Source of the DNA: Roseateles chitinivorans
GTDB taxonomy: Bacteria > Pseudomonadota > Gammaproteobacteria > Burkholderiales > Burkholderiaceae_C
Direction: 5' to 3'
Assembly: GCF_002761755.1 (NCBI RefSeq)
Contig: NZ_PEOG01000018.1
Span: forward strand, 1-64,000
DNA: 64,000 nt
Below, piece after piece: positions 40,869-50,448 of this stretch; the stretch's first letter is position 1, and every line of letters starts with the position of its first letter. The notes beneath the pieces are model-generated. The model was not told the DNA's origin and did no database searches. It saw nothing but the letters and a program-made list of their open reading frames with translations. Both the position numbers and the translations under genes were made by a program.

Positions 40869-43800
40869 ATGGCATCGCTGATTACCAACCTGACGACCGA
40901 CCAGATCGCCGCCCTCACGTCGACGACCCTGGCGCGCCTGACCAGCGAAGACTGGGCAGCGTTTACCACCGAACAGTTCCAGGCGCTGACGACCTCGCAG
41001 TTCGCGACGCTCGGCACCCGGGCGGTGTCGTTCTTCACGACGACCAACATCGCCGCCATCGAATCGGACGACCTGCGCGCCCTGTCGACGGCCGCGGTCC
41101 AGACCTTCACCAGCGCGCAGCTCAATGCGCTGGGCTCCGACCAGTTCGGCGCGATGACCACCCGGCAGGTCGGCGCGATGACCACGCAGCAGGTCCGGAA
41201 CCTGGAGTCCGACGACCTGAACGCGCTGGCCTCGGACCAGATCCGCGCGCTGAGCACCCAGCAGGTGGCCGCCATCTCCACCAGCCTGATCAACAGCCTG
41301 GCCTCCGATGACCTGCAGGCGCTGAAGACCGAGCAGATCAAGGCCCTGAGCTCCCAGCAAGTCGCCGCCCTCGCCACCGAGGGCGTCGCCGCTCTGGGCA
41401 CCGGCCAGGCCGCCGCGCTGACCAGCACCCAGACCGCCGCGCTGAATTCCGACCAGGCCGCCGCGCTGACCTCGGACGCCGTGCATGCGCTGAGCACCGC
41501 CGCCGTCAAGGCGCTGGGCACCGACCAGGTCGCCGCGCTGAACTCGGACCAGATCGCCGCGCTGACGACCGCGCAGATCAATGCGCTGTCCACCCAGCAG
41601 ATCCGCCAGCTGGCCAGCGACGAGATCGCCGCGCTGGACACCAACCAGATCCGCGCCATCACCACGCAGCAGATCGCCGCGCTGACCACCGACCAGCTGG
41701 CCGGCGTCGACAGCGCCGATGTGCAGGCCCTGTCCACCGCGCAGGTGCGCGCGCTCAGCTCCGCCCAGATCGGCGCGCTGAGCTCCGATTCCATCGAGGC
41801 GATGAGCTCCGGCCAGATCGGCGCGCTGACCTCGACCCAGGTCAAGGGCCTGACCACCGACCAGATGGCCGCGATCAGCTCCGACGACATGAAGGCGCTG
41901 TCGACCGCCACCGTCCGCGCGCTGTCGACCGACCAGGTCCAGGCGCTGAATTCGGACCAGGTCGCCGCGATGTCCAGTGCCCAGATCGGCGCGCTGACGA
42001 CCGGCCAGGTCGCCGTGCTGTCCACCGATGAGCTGAACGCGCTGAGCAGCAGCCAGATCCGCGCGCTGGGCACCGCCCAGATCGCCGCGCTGTCGACCGA
42101 CCAGGTCCAGGGCATGGAGTCCGCCGACGTCCAGGCCTTCACCACCGCCCAGATCGCCGCGCTGAGCTCGGCCCAGATCGCCGCGCTGTCCACCGACGCG
42201 ATCGTCGCGCTGAGCTCCGCCCAGGTCGCGACCCTCACCTCCCGGCAACTGGCCGGTCTCTCGACCGACCAGATCGCCGCCATCGAGACCGGCGACCTGC
42301 GCGCGCTGTCCTCGACCGCGATCCGCTCGCTGACGACCGACCAGTTCGATGCGCTGAGCTCCGACCAGGTCGGCGCGCTCACGACCGGCCAGGTCGCCGC
42401 CCTGACCACCGGCCAGGTCCAGGCGATGGCCAGCGATGACCTGAACGCGCTGGGCTCGGCCCAGATCCGCGCGCTGGGCACCGCCCAGGTCGCCGCGCTG
42501 TCGACCGCCCAGGTCAACACGATGGAAAGCGCCGACGTGCAGGCGCTGAGCACCCAGCAGGTGCAGGCGCTGAGCTCGGCCCAGGTCGGCGCGCTGTCCA
42601 CTGACAACGTCGCGGCGCTGAGCTCGCAGCAGGTCGCCGCGCTGTCGACCCGCCAGATCGCCGGCCTGACGACCGACCAGATGGGCGCGATCGAGACCGG
42701 CGACCTGCGCGCCATGTCCACCGCCGCGATCCGCTCGCTGACCACCGAACAGTTCGACGCGCTGAACTCCGACCAGGTCGGCGCGCTCACGACCGGCCAG
42801 GTCGCCGCCCTGACCACCGGCCAGGTCCAGGCGATGGCCAGCGATGACCTGAACGCGCTGGGCTCGGCCCAGATCCGCGCGCTGGGCACCGCCCAGGTCG
42901 CCGCGCTGTCGACCGCCCAGGTCAACACGATGGAAAGCGCCGACGTGCAGGCGCTGACCACGCAGCAGGTCGCCGCGCTGGGCTCGACCCAGGTCGGCGC
43001 GCTGTCCACCGACAACGTCGCCGCGCTGAGCTCGGCCCAGGTCGCCGCGCTGTCGACCCGCCAGATCGCCGGCCTGACCACCGACCAGATGGGCGCGATC
43101 GAGACGCAGGACCTGCGTGCCATGTCGACCGCCGCCATCCGCTCGCTGACCACCGAGCAGTTCGACGCGCTGGGCTCGGCCCAGGTCGCCGCGCTGACCA
43201 CCGGCCAGGTCGCCGCGCTGACCACCGGCCAGGTCCAGGCCATGTCCAGCGACGACCTGAACGCGCTGGGCTCGGCCCAGATCCGCGCGCTGGGCACCGC
43301 CCAGATCGCCGCGCTGTCGACCAGCCAGATCGCCAACATGACCAGCGAGGACGTGCAGGCGCTGAGCTCCGGCCAGATCGCCGCGCTGAGCTCCGACCAG
43401 ATCGCCGCGCTGTCGACCGAGAACATCGTCGCCCTGACCTCCTCGCAGGTCGGCGCGCTGTCGACGAAGCAGGTCGCGGGCCTGACCACCGACCAGATGG
43501 GCGCCATCGAGACCGGTGACCTGAAGGCGCTGGGCACCGCTGCCGTGCGCGCGCTCACCACCGACCAGCTCGGTGCGCTGGGCTCCGACCAGGTGGCCGC
43601 GCTGTCGACCCAGCAGGTCGCCGCGCTGTCGACCGCCCAGGTCAGCAACCTGTCCTCCGACGACCTGAACGCGCTGACCAGCGGCCAGATCAAGGCCCTG
43701 TCCACCCAGCAGGTCGCGTCGCTGACGACCGCCCAGATCAACACGATGGAAAGCGCCGATGTGCAGGCGCTGACCACGCAGCAGATCGCCGCGCTGAACT

Positions 43801-46800
43801 CCGACCAGGTCGGCGCGCTGTCCACCGAGAACATCGCCGCCCTGAGCTCGCAGCAGGTCGCGCCGCTGTCGACCAAGCAGGTCGGCGGCCTGACGACCGA
43901 CCAGGTCGGCGCGATCGAGACGGTGGACGTCCGCGCGCTGTCGACCAACGCGCTGCGCGCCCTGACGACCGCGCAGATCGACGCCCTGAGCTCCGACCAG
44001 ATCGCCGCGCTGACGACCGCCCAGGTCGCCGCGCTGACGACGGCGCAGGTGCAGGCCCTGGCCAGCGACGACCTGAACGCGATGGGCTCGGCCCAGATCC
44101 GCGCGCTGTCGACCGCCCAGGTCGCCGCGCTGACCACCGGCCAGATCAACGGCATGGAATCGGCCGACGTGCAGGCGCTCTCGACCCAGCAGGTCGCCGC
44201 GTTGGGCTCGGCCCAGGTCGGCGCGCTGTCGACCGAGAACGTCGCCGCCCTGACCTCCGCCCAGGTGGGCGCGCTGACGACCAAGCAGGTCGCCGGCCTG
44301 ACCACCGACCAGATGGCCGCCATCGAGACCGGTGACCTCAAGGCGCTGTCCACCGCCGCGCTGCGCGCGCTGGGCACCGACCAGCTCGACGCGCTGGGTT
44401 CGGACCAGATCGCCGCGCTGTCGACCCAGCAGGTCGCCGCGCTGTCGACCGCCCAGGTCAGCAACCTGTCCTCCGACGACCTGAACGCGCTGACCAGCGG
44501 CCAGATCAAGGCGCTGTCGACCGCGCAGGTCGCCGCGCTGACGACCACGCAGGTCTCGACCATGACCAGCGACGACGTCGCCGCGCTGACCACCGCGCAG
44601 CTGCAGTCGCTGGGCTCGGCCCAGATCGGCGCGCTGAGCACCGACGCGATCGTCGCGCTGAGCTCCGCCCAGGTCGGCGCGCTGACGACCAAGCAGGTCG
44701 TGGGCCTGACCACCGACCAGATGGCCGCCATCGAGACCGGTGACCTGCGCGCGCTGAACACCGCCGCGCTGCGGGCCCTGTCCACCGACCAGCTCAATGC
44801 GCTGGGCTCCGACCAGGTTGCCGCGCTGAACACCGTCCAGGTGGCCGCGCTGACGACCGCCCAGGTCGCCGGCCTGACCAGCGACGACCTCAACGCCCTG
44901 GGCAGCGCCCAGATCAAGGCGCTGGGCACCGCCCAGGTCGCCGCGCTGACGACCGCCCAGGTCAACACGATGGAAAGCGCCGACGTGCAGGCGCTGTCGA
45001 CCCAGCAGGTCGCCGCGCTGGGCTCGGCCCAGGTCGGCGCGCTGAGCACCGAATCGGTCGTCGCCCTGACCTCCAGCCAGGTCGCCGCGCTGAGCAGCAA
45101 GCAGGTCGCGGGCCTGACCACCGACCAGATGGCCGCCCTCGAAACCGGCGACCTGAAGGCCCTGTCCACGACCGCCCTGCGCGCCCTGGGCACCGACCAG
45201 CTCGATGCGCTGAACTCCGACCAGATCGCGGCGCTCTCGACCCAGCAGGTCGCCGCGCTGACGACCGGCCAGGTCAGCAACCTGTCCTCGGACGACCTCA
45301 ACGCGCTGACCAGCGCGCAGGTCAAGGCGCTCTCGACCCAGCAGGTCGCCGCGCTGACCACCGGCCAGGTCAACACCATGGAATCCGCCGACGTCGCGGC
45401 GCTGACGACCCAGCAGGTCGCCGCGCTCAGCTCGGCCCAGGTTGGTGCGCTGAGCACCGAGGCCGTGGTGTCCCTGAGTTCCAGCCAGGTCGCCGCGCTG
45501 AGCAGCAAGCAGGTCGCGGGCCTGACCACCGACCAGATGGCCGCCCTGGAGTCCGCCGACCTGCGGGCGCTGTCCACGGTCGCCCTGCGCGCCCTGACCA
45601 GCGACCAGCTCGACGCGCTGAGCTCCGACCAGGTCCAGGCGCTGACGACCCAGCAGGTCGCCGCGCTGACGACCACGCAGGTCAGCCAGCTCGCCACCGA
45701 TGACGTCGGCGCCCTGACCTCGGGCCAGCTGCGCGCCCTGGGCACCGCCCAGGTCGCCGCGCTCGGCACCGCCCAGCTCGACGCGCTGAACAGCGACCAG
45801 GTCGCCGCGCTGACGACCCAGCAGGTCGCCGCGCTGACCACGACGCAAGTCAGCAACCTGTCCTCCGACGACCTGAACGCGCTGACCAGCGCCCAGATCA
45901 AGGCGCTGACCACGCAGCAGGTCGCCGCGCTGACGACCGGCCAGATCAACACGATGGAATCGGCCGACGTGGCCGCCCTGGCGACGAACCAGATCGCCGC
46001 GCTGAGCTCGTCGCAAGTCGGCGCGCTGAGCACCGAGGCCATCGTCGCGCTGACCTCCTCGCAGGTCGCCGCGCTGACCACGAAGCAGGTCGGCGGCCTG
46101 ACGACCGACCAGATGGCCGCGATCGAGACGGGCGACCTCAAGTCGCTGTCCAGCGTCGCGCTGCGCGCCCTGGGCACCGACCAGCTCGATGCGCTGAACT
46201 CCGACCAGATCGCCGCGCTGTCGACCCAGCAGGTCGCCGCGCTGACGACCGGCCAGGTCAGCAACCTGAGCAGCGATGACCTGAACGCGCTGACCAGCGG
46301 CCAGATCAAGGCGCTGACCACGCAGCAGGTCGCCGCGCTGACGACCACGCAGGTCTCGACGATGACCAGCGACGACGTCGCCGCGCTGACCACCGCGCAG
46401 GTGCAGGCCCTGGGCTCGGCCCAGGTCGGCGCCCTGAGCACCGACGCGATCGTCGCGCTGGGCTCGGCGCAGGTCGCCGCGCTGACCACGAAGCAGGCCG
46501 CCGGCCTGACGACCGACCAGATGGCCGCGATCGAGACGGGCGACCTCAAGTCGCTGTCGACCGCCGCGCTGCGTTCGCTGGGCACCGACCAGCTCGACGC
46601 GCTGGGCTCCGACCAGATCGCCGCGCTGACGACCCAGCAGGTCGCCGCGCTGTCGACCGGCCAGGTCAGCAACCTGAGCAGCGATGACCTGAACGCGCTG
46701 ACCAGCGCGCAGATCAAGGCGCTGTCGACCGCGCAGGTCGCCGCGCTGACGACCACCCAGGTCTCGACGATGACCAGCGACGACGTCGCCGCGCTGAACT

Positions 46801-49800
46801 CGGCGCAGGTCGCCGCGCTGAGCTCGGCCCAGGTCGGCGCGCTGAGCACCGAGGCGGTGGTGGCCCTGAGCTCCGCCCAGGTCGCCGCGCTGAACAGCAA
46901 GCAGGTCGCCGGCCTGACCACCGACCAGATGGCCGCCCTCGAAACCGGCGACCTGAAGGCCCTGTCGACCAACGCCCTGCAGGCGCTGAACTCGGCCCAG
47001 CTGGAAGCGCTGGGCTCCGACCAGATCGCCGCGCTGACGACCCAGCAGGTCGCCGCGCTGACGACCGGCCAGGTCAGCAACCTGAGCAGCGATGACCTCA
47101 ACGCCCTCACCAGCGGCCAGATCAAGGCGCTGTCCACGCAGCAGATCGCCGCGCTGACGACCACCCAGGTCGCCGCGATGGAGTCCGCCGACGTGCAGGC
47201 GCTCGCCACGAACCAGGTCGCCGCGCTGAGCTCGGCCCAGGTCGGCGCGCTGAGCACCGAGGCCGTGGTCGCCCTGACCTCGGCCCAGGTGGCCGCGCTG
47301 AGCAGCAAGCAGGTCGCGGGCCTGACCACCGACCAGATGGCCGCGATCGAGAGCGGTGACCTGAAGTCGCTGTCCACGCTCGCCCTGCGCGCGCTCGGCA
47401 GCGACCAGCTGGAGGCGCTCAGCTCCGACCAGATCCAGGCCCTGACCACCGCGCAGGTGTCGTCGCTGACGACCACGCAGGTCAGCCAGCTGGCGACCGA
47501 CGACTTCGCCGCGCTGACGACCGGCCAGCTGCGTGCCCTGACCACCGGCCAGGTTGCGTCGCTGAGCTCGGCCGAGCTGGAAGCCCTGGGCTCCGACCAG
47601 GTCGCGGCGCTGACGACCCAGCAGGTCGCCGCGCTGACGACCACCCAGGTCGCCAACCTGACCAGCGACGACCTGAATGCGCTGACCAGCGCGCAGGTCA
47701 AGGCGCTCAGCACCGCGCAAGTCGCCGCGCTGACCACCACGCAGGTCAATGCGATGGAGACCGCCGACGTGGCCGCGCTGGCCACGAACCAGGTCGCCGC
47801 GCTGAGCTCCGACCAGGTCGGCGCGCTGACGACCGAGGCGGTCGTGGCGCTGAGCTCGACCCAGGTCGCCGCGCTGACCAGCAAGCAGGTCGCCGGCCTG
47901 ACCACGGACCAGATGGCCGCCCTGGAATCGGGTGACCTGAAGGCCCTGTCGACGGTGGCGCTGCGCGCGCTGACCAGCGACCAGCTGGGTGCCCTGGGCT
48001 CCGACCAGGTCGCTTCGCTGACGACGACGCAAGTCGCCGCGCTGACCACCGGCCAGGTGAGCACGCTCGCCAGCGACGACCTGAACGCGCTGACCAGCGC
48101 CCAGGTCCGCGCGCTGACGACGCAGCAGGTGGCCGCGCTGACGACCACGCAGGTGTCCACGATGGAGAGCGCCGACGTCGCGGCCCTGAGCTCGCAGCAG
48201 GTCCAGGCGCTGAGCTCGGCCCAGATCGGCGCGCTGAGCACCGAGGCGGTGATCGCGCTGAGCTCGGTCCAGGTGGCCGCGCTGACCTCGGCCCAGGTCA
48301 AGGGCCTGACGACGGACCAGATGGCCGCGCTGGAGACCGGTGACCTGCGCTCGCTGTCCACGGTCGCCCTGCGCGCCCTGGGCACCGACCAGATCGAGGC
48401 CCTGGGCTCCGACCAGATCGCCGCGCTGACGACCGTCCAGGTCGCCGCGCTGACGACCGCGCAGATCGCCAACCTGAGCAGCGACGACCTGAACGCGCTG
48501 ACCAGCGGCCAGATCCGCGCGCTGGGCAACAGCCAGCTGCAGGCCCTGACGACCACGCAGATCTCGACGATGACGACGGACGACGTCGCCGCGCTGAGCT
48601 CCGCGCAGCTGCAGGCCCTGGGCTCGGCCCAGGTCGGCGCCCTGAGCACCGACGCGATCCAGGCGCTGAACTCGGCGCAGGCGGCGGCCCTGAGCTCGGC
48701 CCAGGTCGACGGCCTGACCACCGACCAGATGGCGGCCTTCGAGTCGGCCGACCTGCGCAGCCTGAGCACGCTGGCGATCCGTTCGCTGGACAGCGCTCAA
48801 CTGGAAGCGCTGGGCTCCGACCAGATCGCGGCGCTGACCACCCAGCAGGTCGCCGCGCTGAGCACGCTGCAGGTGAGCCAGCTGGCCACCGACGACGTGC
48901 AGGCGCTGACCTCGACCCAGGTCGTGGCGATGAGCTCGGCCCAGCTGAACGCCTTCACCACCGACCAGGTGCAGGCGATCGACACCGGTGACCTGGCGGC
49001 GATCGCCAGCGGCAACCTGGTGGCCTTCGGCTCGGCGGACTTCGAGGCCTTCAGCTCGGATCAGATCCATGCGCTGACCTCGCAGCAGTGGAGCGCGGTG
49101 AGCGCGACCCAGGTGGCGGGCATCGAGACGGCCGACATCGCCTCGATCTCCACCGCCGGCATCCATGCGCTGAGCACCGCGGCGATCCACGCCTTCAGCA
49201 CCGACCAGATCGCGGCGCTGACCAGCGACCAGGTCCATGAGTTCAGCACCGCGCAACTGCGCGCGCTGGGCACGGACCAGATCGCGGCCATCACCACGGA
49301 CGACATCGGCGCGCTGACCAGCACGCACTTCTCGACGATGACCTCGTCGCAGCTGCATGCGTTCACGACCGACCAGATCCTGGCGCTGGACTCGAGCGAC
49401 ATCCACGCGCTCACCTCGGTGCAGATCCAGGGCCTGTCGACCGACCAGATCGTGGCGATGACCTCCGACCAGTTCATCGGCTGGGACACGCAGGACCTGG
49501 CCAGCATGAGCATGGATCAGGTGCTGGCGATGACCACCGAACAGAAGGCGGGCTGGACCGACGAGCAGATCAATGCCCACTTCATGGCCACGCCGATCAT
49601 GCTGGACCTGGATGGCAACGGCATCCAGACGCTGGCGGCCAAGGACGGCGTGCACTTCGACCTCAACGCCACCGGTCACAACGACAAGTGGGGCTGGGTC
49701 GGCGGCAACGACGGCCTGCTGGTGATGGATCGCAACGGCAACGGCGCGATCGACAGCGGCGCCGAGCTCTTCGGCTCGGGCACCACGGTCAACGGCCGCA

Positions 49801-50324
49801 AGGGCCTGGACGGCTTCGCCGCCCTCGCCGCGCTGGACGCCAACCATGACGGCCACGTCAATGCCAAGGACGCGGACTTCAGCCACCTGCAGGTCTGGGT
49901 CGACGCCAACCACGACGGCAAGACCGACGCGGGTGAACTCAAGTCGCTGACCGACCTGGGCATCGTCGACCTGAACCTGGGCGCGACCAAGGGCACGGAC
50001 GTCGATCACGGCAACCTGATCGGCCTGGTGTCGAGCTACACCAAGGCGGACGGCACGACCAGCGAGATGTCCGACGTGTGGTTCACCAAGGACGGCGCGA
50101 CGCAGCAGGTCCATGGCACGACGCGGGAAGCCGCGCCGCAGCTGGGCGACCTGCTCGCCCAGCCGGAAGCCAACCTGCTCGGCGGCGCGACGGCGCACAC
50201 CGCGACGGCGGCCACGGCGGCCACCACCGCGGCGTCCACCGACGCGGTCAACCACGACGTGCTGAGCGCGGCCTACAAGAAGCTGCATGACGACGACCAG
50301 AACGGCGCTGTTCCGCTGATCTAA
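40869..50324 (+). CDS. Giant octapeptide-repeat protein with C-terminal calcium-loop domain
   Basis: 3151 residues, function unknown. ATG 40869 with GGAG seven bases upstream. There is no signal peptide: after MASLITN the repeats begin and run to about residue 2890, roughly 360 octads of the form [ST][TS]xQ[VI]xAL. At fixed phases Gln is replaced by Asp (ETGD, SSDD, ESAD). The octads form 136-residue superrepeats. Residues about 2908-3080 form a distinct domain with three calcium-type loops: DRNGNGAIDSG at 2954, DANHDGHVNAKD at 2990, DANHDGKTDAGE at 3012; this domain type ends many RTX-like secreted proteins. A Thr/Ala linker and a tail with KKLHDDDQNGAVPLI finish it. No Cys is evident. Type I secretion or surface display is inferred; no exporter is adjacent. 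Confidence 0.93.
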   Translation: MASLITNLTTDQIAALTSTTLARLTSEDWAAFTTEQFQALTTSQFATLGTRAVSFFTTTNIAAIESDDLRALSTAAVQTFTSAQLNALGSDQFGAMTTRQVGAMTTQQVRNLESDDLNALASDQIRALSTQQVAAISTSLINSLASDDLQALKTEQIKALSSQQVAALATEGVAALGTGQAAALTSTQTAALNSDQAAALTSDAVHALSTAAVKALGTDQVAALNSDQIAALTTAQINALSTQQIRQLASDEIAALDTNQIRAITTQQIAALTTDQLAGVDSADVQALSTAQVRALSSAQIGALSSDSIEAMSSGQIGALTSTQVKGLTTDQMAAISSDDMKALSTATVRALSTDQVQALNSDQVAAMSSAQIGALTTGQVAVLSTDELNALSSSQIRALGTAQIAALSTDQVQGMESADVQAFTTAQIAALSSAQIAALSTDAIVALSSAQVATLTSRQLAGLSTDQIAAIETGDLRALSSTAIRSLTTDQFDALSSDQVGALTTGQVAALTTGQVQAMASDDLNALGSAQIRALGTAQVAALSTAQVNTMESADVQALSTQQVQALSSAQVGALSTDNVAALSSQQVAALSTRQIAGLTTDQMGAIETGDLRAMSTAAIRSLTTEQFDALNSDQVGALTTGQVAALTTGQVQAMASDDLNALGSAQIRALGTAQVAALSTAQVNTMESADVQALTTQQVAALGSTQVGALSTDNVAALSSAQVAALSTRQIAGLTTDQMGAIETQDLRAMSTAAIRSLTTEQFDALGSAQVAALTTGQVAALTTGQVQAMSSDDLNALGSAQIRALGTAQIAALSTSQIANMTSEDVQALSSGQIAALSSDQIAALSTENIVALTSSQVGALSTKQVAGLTTDQMGAIETGDLKALGTAAVRALTTDQLGALGSDQVAALSTQQVAALSTAQVSNLSSDDLNALTSGQIKALSTQQVASLTTAQINTMESADVQALTTQQIAALNSDQVGALSTENIAALSSQQVAPLSTKQVGGLTTDQVGAIETVDVRALSTNALRALTTAQIDALSSDQIAALTTAQVAALTTAQVQALASDDLNAMGSAQIRALSTAQVAALTTGQINGMESADVQALSTQQVAALGSAQVGALSTENVAALTSAQVGALTTKQVAGLTTDQMAAIETGDLKALSTAALRALGTDQLDALGSDQIAALSTQQVAALSTAQVSNLSSDDLNALTSGQIKALSTAQVAALTTTQVSTMTSDDVAALTTAQLQSLGSAQIGALSTDAIVALSSAQVGALTTKQVVGLTTDQMAAIETGDLRALNTAALRALSTDQLNALGSDQVAALNTVQVAALTTAQVAGLTSDDLNALGSAQIKALGTAQVAALTTAQVNTMESADVQALSTQQVAALGSAQVGALSTESVVALTSSQVAALSSKQVAGLTTDQMAALETGDLKALSTTALRALGTDQLDALNSDQIAALSTQQVAALTTGQVSNLSSDDLNALTSAQVKALSTQQVAALTTGQVNTMESADVAALTTQQVAALSSAQVGALSTEAVVSLSSSQVAALSSKQVAGLTTDQMAALESADLRALSTVALRALTSDQLDALSSDQVQALTTQQVAALTTTQVSQLATDDVGALTSGQLRALGTAQVAALGTAQLDALNSDQVAALTTQQVAALTTTQVSNLSSDDLNALTSAQIKALTTQQVAALTTGQINTMESADVAALATNQIAALSSSQVGALSTEAIVALTSSQVAALTTKQVGGLTTDQMAAIETGDLKSLSSVALRALGTDQLDALNSDQIAALSTQQVAALTTGQVSNLSSDDLNALTSGQIKALTTQQVAALTTTQVSTMTSDDVAALTTAQVQALGSAQVGALSTDAIVALGSAQVAALTTKQAAGLTTDQMAAIETGDLKSLSTAALRSLGTDQLDALGSDQIAALTTQQVAALSTGQVSNLSSDDLNALTSAQIKALSTAQVAALTTTQVSTMTSDDVAALNSAQVAALSSAQVGALSTEAVVALSSAQVAALNSKQVAGLTTDQMAALETGDLKALSTNALQALNSAQLEALGSDQIAALTTQQVAALTTGQVSNLSSDDLNALTSGQIKALSTQQIAALTTTQVAAMESADVQALATNQVAALSSAQVGALSTEAVVALTSAQVAALSSKQVAGLTTDQMAAIESGDLKSLSTLALRALGSDQLEALSSDQIQALTTAQVSSLTTTQVSQLATDDFAALTTGQLRALTTGQVASLSSAELEALGSDQVAALTTQQVAALTTTQVANLTSDDLNALTSAQVKALSTAQVAALTTTQVNAMETADVAALATNQVAALSSDQVGALTTEAVVALSSTQVAALTSKQVAGLTTDQMAALESGDLKALSTVALRALTSDQLGALGSDQVASLTTTQVAALTTGQVSTLASDDLNALTSAQVRALTTQQVAALTTTQVSTMESADVAALSSQQVQALSSAQIGALSTEAVIALSSVQVAALTSAQVKGLTTDQMAALETGDLRSLSTVALRALGTDQIEALGSDQIAALTTVQVAALTTAQIANLSSDDLNALTSGQIRALGNSQLQALTTTQISTMTTDDVAALSSAQLQALGSAQVGALSTDAIQALNSAQAAALSSAQVDGLTTDQMAAFESADLRSLSTLAIRSLDSAQLEALGSDQIAALTTQQVAALSTLQVSQLATDDVQALTSTQVVAMSSAQLNAFTTDQVQAIDTGDLAAIASGNLVAFGSADFEAFSSDQIHALTSQQWSAVSATQVAGIETADIASISTAGIHALSTAAIHAFSTDQIAALTSDQVHEFSTAQLRALGTDQIAAITTDDIGALTSTHFSTMTSSQLHAFTTDQILALDSSDIHALTSVQIQGLSTDQIVAMTSDQFIGWDTQDLASMSMDQVLAMTTEQKAGWTDEQINAHFMATPIMLDLDGNGIQTLAAKDGVHFDLNATGHNDKWGWVGGNDGLLVMDRNGNGAIDSGAELFGSGTTVNGRKGLDGFAALAALDANHDGHVNAKDADFSHLQVWVDANHDGKTDAGELKSLTDLGIVDLNLGATKGTDVDHGNLIGLVSSYTKADGTTSEMSDVWFTKDGATQQVHGTTREAAPQLGDLLAQPEANLLGGATAHTATAATAATTAASTDAVNHDVLSAAYKKLHDDDQNGAVPLI
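41865..48728 (+). repeat. Tandem 408-bp superrepeats (17 octads), 16 units
   Basis: I anchored on the codon after GLTTDQ. It recurs at 41865, 42273, 42681, 43089, 43497, 43905, 44313, 44721, 45129, 45537, 46113, 46521, 46929, 47337, 47913, 48321 and 48729. All steps are exactly 408 bp except two of 576 bp (45537 and 47337), which hold seven extra octads at the same internal position. Weaker copies extend upstream: the SDDLNAL/SDE landmark lies at 41202, 41610 and 42018. Basic period 24 bp. Confidence 0.95.
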
Positions 50325-50337
50325 GCGGCAGTCCGGA

Positions 50338-50362
50338 ACCGGGGGCCTCGCGCCCCCGGTTT
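50338..50362 (+). terminator. Intrinsic terminator after the first giant gene
   Basis: Nine-base stem ACCGGGGGC (50338-50346) with GCCCCCGGT (50352-50360), a five-base loop and a short TT. It lies 14 bp after the stop codon and 87 bp before the second giant gene, so the paralogue probably has its own or a read-through transcript. Confidence 0.78.
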
Positions 50363-50448
50363 GCCGTTTGCGGCCCTCGCCCGCGCGCCCGGCCGGCGTG
50401 GGCCGCAAACGACAGACCGTCAGGTTCCCGCAGTACCCTCCCCTCCCC

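Noticed and set aside
41865..48728. Regular spaced repeats resembling a CRISPR array
   Set aside because: The repeats are 24/408 bp and coding throughout, with no unique spacers and no cas genes.
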